From a bacterium (GTDB lineage: Bacteria > Bacillota > Bacilli > Lactobacillales > Streptococcaceae), in the NCBI GenBank assembly GCA_905221035.1, contig CAJNBP010000007.1, positions 1 through 64,000 of the forward strand: DNA of 64,000 bases. The letters run 5' to 3'. The notes beneath the pieces were generated by a model, which was given only the letters and a program-made list of their open reading frames with translations, made no database searches and was not told where the DNA came from. Numbering within the stretch: position 1 is the stretch's first letter; the number at the start of each line of letters is the position of its first letter. The translations under genes were made by a program, and so were the position numbers. Of this stretch, positions 60,419 through 64,000 are shown in pieces.

Positions 60419-60619
60419 ATGGCTGAAGCTAAAAAAAAGCAGATCCCCCTTCGACTCTCAACAAAGTTATACGCTGCACTTGCATCATGGGCAGAAGACG
60501 ACTTTCGTTCAGTCAATGGGCAAATCGAATATCTCCTCACAGAATGTGTCAAACAACGGAAGAAAGACGGAAAATACGTATCAGAAACCATTGACGAACC
60601 ATTTGAGATTGATATTTAA
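60419..60619 (+). CDS. Arc/RHH-like small DNA-binding protein
   Basis: 66 residues. [36 protein letters not shown] fits a ribbon-helix-helix: a strand (QIPLRLS), helix A ([13 protein letters not shown]) and helix B ([12 protein letters not shown]). It starts 2 bp after the SPFH stop. It could regulate the SPFH operon; no toxin partner is seen. Confidence 0.8.
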   Translation: MAEAKKKQIPLRLSTKLYAALASWAEDDFRSVNGQIEYLLTECVKQRKKDGKYVSETIDEPFEIDI

Positions 60620-60623
60620 GACC

Positions 60624-60660
60624 TTCTCCTGTCTGCTAGGTCGGACAGGAGAATTTTTTC
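60624..60660 (+). terminator. Terminator after SPFH-RHH genes
   Basis: TTCTCCTGTC and GACAGGAGAA form a perfect 10-bp stem with a 10-nt loop, followed by TTTTTT. Confidence 0.92.
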
Positions 60661-60680
60661 ATCTTTTTTTGTCAAGTAAC

Positions 60681-60709
60681 TTTACTTTACAAAAAAAATG
60701 TGTTATCCT
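60681..60709 (+). promoter_or_regulatory. rpmF-rpmG promoter
   Basis: -35 TTTACT (60681-60686), 17-bp spacer, -10 TATCCT (60704-60709), giving a leader of about 55 nt before rpmF. Confidence 0.6.
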
Positions 60710-60770
60710 AGTATGGTTGATGAAAATCAGTAGATTGAATCGAATATAAATACCTAAAGGAGAAATCAAA

Positions 60771-60953
60771 ATGGCAGTACCTGCACGTCGCACTTCAAAA
60801 GCGAAGAAAAACAAACGTCGTACACACTACAAAGTAACAGCTCCATCTGTAAACTTTGACGAAACTACTGGAGATTACTCACGTTCTCACCGTGTATCAC
60901 TTAAAGGATACTACAAAGGACGTAAAATCGCTAAAGCTGCATCAGCTGAATAA
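60771..60953 (+). CDS. rpmF: 50S ribosomal protein L32
   Basis: 60 residues beginning [20 protein letters not shown], the L32 signature. The four zinc-binding Cys of the C+ form are absent. AAAGGAG upstream. It precedes rpmG by 15 bp in one operon. Confidence 0.96.
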
Positions 60954-60968
60954 TAGAAGGGAGATACC

Positions 60969-61118
60969 ATGCGCGTAAATATTACACTTGAACACAAAGA
61001 ATCTGGTGAACGCTTGTACCTTACTTCTAAAAACAAACGTAACACTCCAGACCGTCTTCAATTGAAGAAATACTCACCAAAACTTCGCAAACACGTTGTT
61101 TTTACAGAAGTTAAGTAA
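60969..61118 (+). CDS. rpmG: 50S ribosomal protein L33 (Cys-free form)
   Basis: 49 residues beginning [19 protein letters not shown] and ending HVVFTEVK. The two CxxC zinc motifs of C+ L33 are absent, so this is the zinc-independent type. AGGGAG precedes the start. Mitis-group genomes usually carry more than one rpmG. Confidence 0.95.
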
Positions 61119-61140
61119 GCATTCAATACGAATCAATACA

Positions 61141-61172
61141 GAAGAAAAACGCATTCAAGCGTTTTTTCTTTT
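61141..61172 (+). terminator. rpmG terminator
   Basis: AAAACGC and GCGTTTT pair around a 6-nt loop, followed by TTCTTTTT, about 35 bp after rpmG. Confidence 0.75.
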
Positions 61173-61423
61173 TATCAACTACCTTATATTTCAATTCAAA
61201 CTCTTCTTATCCTACAATCTTTTTTGTAAGACTGATTTGATTCAGGTAATTTTAGGACTCTTCTGCACTCTAGTTAATCGATGTCATCATTATTTACCTG
61301 TATTATACATGATGTGGAAAATAGTTTTTTCATCATTTAACCTGTCTTGGTGACACAGATTCTAATTTCAGTAAAATGGCCTCAAGCCCACAAATACACT
61401 CTGAGGAATATCAAAACAAAAGC
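61173..61423. other. Gap between rpmG and the toxin-antitoxin
   Basis: About 250 bp of AT-rich DNA. Possible frames are short, lack ribosome sites and overlap rpmG or its terminator. Nothing supported. Confidence 0.5.
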
Positions 61424-61522
61424 TTGAAATATCCAAACTTGTATGTTAGAATGGGTTTATAGTGATGATAATTGTCTAACAAGGCAACAAAAAGCCCCAA
61501 CGTTCCAGCGTTGAGGTTTTTT
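61424..61522 (+). ncRNA. Antitoxin RNA II of Fst-type system, with promoter
   Basis: Plus-strand promoter -35 TTGAAA (61424-61429), 17-bp spacer, -10 TAGAAT (61447-61452); the RNA would start near 61459 and end at the shared hairpin CCCCAACG/CGTTGAGG with T run (about 61495-61520), roughly 60 nt. It contains the direct repeat 61462-61489, whose transcript is complementary to the toxin mRNA start region. In the known par systems this RNA blocks toxin translation. Confidence 0.8.
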
Positions 61523-61647
61523 TGGCTTATCGCCCCTTAAAGGTTATTTCTTGCGTGAGTTAAGCCATTTCTCAAACAAGGTTGTCAAAATATTGACTAC
61601 TAAGGGTGCTAGAAAAATTGTGATGATAATTTCTAACATCGGCAACA
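61462..61647. repeat. Direct repeats of the par-type locus
   Basis: Two 28-bp direct repeats, 61462-61489 and 61620-61647. Both start GTGATGATAATT, share TCTAACA and end GGCAACA; they differ by one inserted base and two substitutions. One is in the antitoxin RNA, the other covers the toxin start codon and spacing to the ribosome site. Confidence 0.85.
61544..61639 (-). CDS. Fst-like type I toxin peptide
   Basis: 31 residues: MLEIIITIFLAPLVVNIL then TTLFEKWLNSRKK. This is the Fst/Ldr family plan: a membrane helix with a central Pro followed by an E/K-W-L-x-x-R-K-K tail. Fst peptides insert in the membrane and disturb nucleoid and division. GGGAGG precedes ATG 61639, and upstream CCTC can pair with GAGG of the ribosome site, a known feature of the toxin mRNA. 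Confidence 0.9.
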   Translation of the reverse strand: MLEIIITIFLAPLVVNILTTLFEKWLNSRKK

Positions 61648-61677
61648 CCTCCCTTCATTAAATTGAGGGGCCAAAAT

Positions 61678-61706
61678 ATTATATCACACCAGATTTATAT
61701 CATCAA
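61678..61706 (-). promoter_or_regulatory. Fst toxin promoter
   Basis: On the minus strand -35 TTGATG (61701-61706), a 17-bp spacer and an extended -10 TGATATAAT (core 61678-61683). Transcription starts near 61671 and converges on the antitoxin RNA. Confidence 0.75.
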
Positions 61707-62141
61707 CATCGTGTAATTTTTGGAATAAATAGACTTAGATACACAAATAAGCTCACTGGCAAATCTCTAAGTAAACCCAGAAATCAACATTTTAAGAAAA
61801 AGCAAAAAGCCCACTGTTGTAGGCTTTCTGTAAGATATTTCTTAAAATTAAAGCATTTTGTTGTAGAATAGATTTAGTATAAATTACACTTTGTTATGCT
61901 TTATAAATGTTGATTCTGTAGTATTTTTAGAATTTACATATTAAATAAAATAGATTAAACTTTACTCCAAGGTGGACAAAAAGGAGTACAAATTTCATGG
62001 TGATGAGTTCAGTAGGCAAGTAAGAAGTACCGTTTAGGTGCTTTTTATTTTACCCTATTCATCTTATAGGTTAAGGGTATATATTTACATTTACTTTAGT
62101 TAAAAATTATAACAAAGAATTAACTAATGTATATGTATCTG
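61707..62141. other. Long AT-rich gap with weak hairpins
   Basis: About 430 bp without a supported gene. AAAGCC/GGCTTT at about 61803-61830 and AGTACC/GGTGCT followed by TTTTTATTTT at about 62029-62055 look like terminators of unseen plus-strand transcripts, so this stretch may hold gene remnants. Confidence 0.45.
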
Positions 62142-62150
62142 TGGTATAAT
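62142..62150 (+). promoter_or_regulatory. Promoter of right-edge accessory operon
   Basis: TGGTATAAT, a perfect extended -10, lies 54 bp upstream of the 14-codon ORF. No -35 match. Confidence 0.6.
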
Positions 62151-62203
62151 TAGGGTAGTGTTTAACAATATTTTAAACATAAATATAAAACAGGAGGCTT
62201 TTT

Positions 62204-62248
62204 ATGAATAAAAAGAAAATATTGGGAGTTAGAGTACAAAATAAATAA
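62204..62248 (+). CDS. 14-residue leader ORF
   Basis: CAGGAGG lies 7 bp before an ATG that encodes MNKKKILGVRVQNK. Its TAA stop overlaps the ATG of the lipoprotein gene (TAATG). The strong ribosome site and exact coupling suggest that it is translated. It could be a translational-coupling leader, a small peptide, or the truncated start of a lost gene. Confidence 0.55.
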   Translation: MNKKKILGVRVQNK

Positions 62249-62526
62249 TGTTAGTAAAACTACAAAGTACTAAGAAGGTATTTCAAGTTCTTTTAGTAAT
62301 TCTATTTATCTCTTTGCTGTCAGGATGTAGAAGTTCTCTAAACCGTATTGAAATTGGAGATGAAATATATTTCTGGACTGTAGAACAGAATTTAGATACT
62401 GAAGAATTTGAATCTGTTAAGGTTACAGGGATAGTCTCACAGGTAGTTGAATATGAAGATTATTATATAGTGAGACTACAAGGAGATATAATATCTTACA
62501 AGATAGATAAAGATAAATTTCACTGA
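62248..62526 (+). CDS. Small lipoprotein of unknown function
   Basis: 92 residues. A lipoprotein signal with lipobox LLSGC (Cys near residue 27) then a short, beta-rich, acidic domain (IEIGDEIYFWTVEQN...GDIISYKI). It has no ribosome site of its own apart from the leader ORF, to which it is coupled by TAATG. The next gene follows after 13 bp. Not recognised. AT-rich with frequent ATA codons, unlike the ribosomal genes nearby. Confidence 0.75.
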   Translation: MLVKLQSTKKVFQVLLVILFISLLSGCRSSLNRIEIGDEIYFWTVEQNLDTEEFESVKVTGIVSQVVEYEDYYIVRLQGDIISYKIDKDKFH

Positions 62527-62539
62527 TAAAAGGTAAAGT

Positions 62540-63766
62540 ATGAATAAAGGAAAAATTTTAAAGATAACTGAGAACACAGTGTACATAGGTTATGAAGATG
62601 GAAGTTTAAAGGAAATTCCTATTGAATCTTGTGACTTTGAACCTGCAATAGGTGATTATGTCGAAGTTTATGGTGATATTGCTATAAAGGTTGAAGGCAG
62701 TAAGGAAAGTACTCCAGTTAAAAAATCAGAGGCTAAAAAAATTTCATTAGTAAGCAAAATAAACATATTTGCCTCTATAGTTTCATTTCCTATCTCATTT
62801 AGTTTATTATATGATAGAGGAGTAATATTAGAAGCTACAATACTATCCCTTTGTGTAGTTTCACTGTTACTGATTGTATTAAATCTGATACTTCTTATTA
62901 TTTCATCTATTAAGAAGAATGAGGTTAATAAAAAAAGCTCTATAACGTATTTGATTATAGCTATTATAACTTTTATTTTATCTACTACTCTATATGTAAG
63001 TAATAATTTCAGTCCAAATTCAAAGAAGACTGTATCACAGAACACTTCTAAGTCCTCTAAATCATCATCTAAGAATAGTTCTATAACTCAATCAAATGAA
63101 GATGATACTGAGAAAGCAACAGCTGATTTTAATAATTATTTAGAGAATAATTTAGGTGAAAAGATAGACTATAAAGGGAATATCACATTGATTAATGATG
63201 ATGAAATTTATCTAGATACAGATAAAATCATTATTAATAATAAAAAATATGATTCCAAAGGATTTAAACATAGTCCTAAAATAAAGGCAGTTTATAAAGG
63301 GAAAGATATTTTTAGAGGTGGTCAATCTCTAGGTTTAAATGCAAAAGTTAAAAAGGAGTCAGGAAAACCACAACTTGAAATTTTTGATGTGTTCACAGTA
63401 GGGCAAACTTATGAACAATATATGCAAAAAGGGATAGAATTAAAAAGTAAATTTGAATTACGAGCAACTGTAAAAGAAGTTAATAAAATAAATAAGAGCG
63501 ATAGCGATGTATTAACTTTATTGATTGTTGTAGAACCTCATTCAATTGATTTATTTGATGATGATAATGCACCATTCCAATTTGAAGATGGCAAAAAAAT
63601 ACACTTGGCTTTAACTGAGCAGACAGAAGAGGAATTTATTAAACAAAAAAGAGGGTTGAAATCAGGTGATGATATTAGAATTTATGGGATGTTAATGACA
63701 GATTCACTAGATTTGTTGTTAGCAAATCAAGGTGGTAGTTATTTAGACGTGAAAAGAACTAATTAG
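62540..63766 (+). CDS. Multi-domain membrane protein, paralogue 1
   Basis: 408 residues: an N-terminal small beta domain (residues 4-52, VYIGYEDGSLKEIP and GDYVEVYGD), three or four membrane segments (about 75-165), a Ser/Lys-rich linker (KSSKSSSKNSS, near 175) and an extracytoplasmic region (195-408) of beta strands. The N-terminal domain is repeated in the next gene. No family was recognised. Codon use is AT-rich, suggesting acquisition. Confidence 0.75.
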   Translation: MNKGKILKITENTVYIGYEDGSLKEIPIESCDFEPAIGDYVEVYGDIAIKVEGSKESTPVKKSEAKKISLVSKINIFASIVSFPISFSLLYDRGVILEATILSLCVVSLLLIVLNLILLIISSIKKNEVNKKSSITYLIIAIITFILSTTLYVSNNFSPNSKKTVSQNTSKSSKSSSKNSSITQSNEDDTEKATADFNNYLENNLGEKIDYKGNITLINDDEIYLDTDKIIINNKKYDSKGFKHSPKIKAVYKGKDIFRGGQSLGLNAKVKKESGKPQLEIFDVFTVGQTYEQYMQKGIELKSKFELRATVKEVNKINKSDSDVLTLLIVVEPHSIDLFDDDNAPFQFEDGKKIHLALTEQTEEEFIKQKRGLKSGDDIRIYGMLMTDSLDLLLANQGGSYLDVKRTN

Positions 63767-63783
63767 AAATAAGGTATGAGGTA

Positions 63784-64000
63784 ATGAATACATATAAAGT
63801 TATTAAAATTGAAGGAACTCTAATCTATTTAGGTAAAGATGACGGAACTTTGCTAAAAGTTGAACAGACTTCTTTTAATTTTGTACCACAATTAGGGGAT
63901 ATAGTAGAGGTATATCAATCTGAAGGAACCTATATCATAACTAAAAAGTCTAGTGAAGTTCCCACAGAACAGAAAGAAGAAAAAGAATTTCTGACAGTTA
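63784..64000 (+). CDS. Paralogue 2 of the accessory operon, partial
   Basis: The first 72 residues are visible and the gene runs off the window. The start MNTYKVIKIEGTLIYLGKDD is followed by GDIVEVYQSEGTYII; pattern K-x-x-KI...YxGxxDGxL...FxPxxGDxVEVY matches the N-terminal domain of the preceding 408-residue protein. Ribosome site TATGAGG, 17 bp after that gene. Confidence 0.7.
   Translation, partial: MNTYKVIKIEGTLIYLGKDDGTLLKVEQTSFNFVPQLGDIVEVYQSEGTYIITKKSSEVPTEQKEEKEFLTV

Noticed and set aside
61096..61353. 85-residue frame starting in rpmG
   Set aside because: It overlaps the end of rpmG out of frame and runs through its terminator; no ribosome site.
62204..62248. Reading the 14-codon ORF as fused to the lipoprotein by frameshift
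   Set aside because: The lipoprotein has its own ATG and complete signal peptide; TAATG coupling explains the layout without a frameshift.

Overview
The window is chromosome of a mitis-group Streptococcus, close to S. mitis/S. oralis. It is low-GC Gram-positive DNA with strong AGGAGG ribosome sites and extended -10 promoters. Gene content and order follow the pneumococcal backbone: gltX, pgi, patB/patA, mutS, argR/argS, gpsA, galU, rhomboid, dapH, pbp1b, tyrS, rlmA, the mal regulon, aspS, hisS, ilvD, rpmF/rpmG. It also carries pneumococcus/mitis-type BOX repeats. A complete type II-A CRISPR-Cas locus, which S. pneumoniae generally lacks, argues against S. pneumoniae itself. The species call is inference from synteny and was not tested by alignment.

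Layout. 0-11.5 kb (mostly minus strand): tRNA-Glu, a cytidine-deaminase-like enzyme, gltX, pgi, a class I glutamine amidotransferase, a BOX element, the heterodimeric drug exporter PatA/PatB with a visible leader attenuator, mutS and argR. 11.5-15.8 kb (plus): argS, a small membrane protein, gpsA, galU. 15.8-17.2 kb: an intact ISL3-family (IS1167-like) element with a perfect 8-bp target duplication, sitting in the U-tract of the galU terminator. 17.3-25.5 kb: tracrRNA (minus), cas9-cas1-cas2-csn2 (plus, overlapping genes), a leader, and a CRISPR array of 26 repeats and 25 spacers that ends in a degenerate repeat and a terminator. 25.5-37.1 kb: rhomboid protease, folate cyclo-ligase, diaminopimelate (lysine/cell wall) genes, a structured RNA candidate, an EamA transporter that may be leaderless, PBP1b, tyrS, a P-type ATPase with a small partner, and rlmA. 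37.2-39.7 kb: a small accessory island of tiny membrane proteins, including a duplicated gene about 2.2 kb apart in direct orientation, interrupted by an IS3-family element. 39.9-49.6 kb: the divergent maltose/maltodextrin regulon (malQ-malP and malX-malC-malD, then malA-malR) with palindromic MalR-type operators. 49.7-60.6 kb: YitT protein, aspS, an eight-gene membrane-protein operon with an Xre regulator and a palindrome over its -35, hisS, a SufT-like protein, ilvD with a perfect CodY box, and an SPFH protein with an RHH partner. 60.8-61.7 kb: ribosomal proteins L32 and L33 (Cys-free forms) and an Fst-type type I toxin-antitoxin. 62.1-64 kb: an AT-rich accessory operon of unknown function with a 14-codon leader ORF, a small lipoprotein, and tandem paralogues sharing an N-terminal domain; it runs off the right edge.

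How parts work together. CRISPR: the tracrRNA anti-repeat matches the array repeat over 25 bases, Cas9 has all RuvC/HNH catalytic residues and both PAM-reading arginines, and the adaptation genes and leader anchor are present, so the system looks functional. Maltose: MalX-MalC-MalD import maltodextrins, MalQ and MalP convert them to glucose and glucose-1-phosphate, and MalR represses both arms. A similar operator half lies upstream of pgi. The least explained parts are the right-edge operon, the 37-39.7 kb small-protein island, the RNA candidate upstream of dapH, and the Xre-controlled membrane operon.
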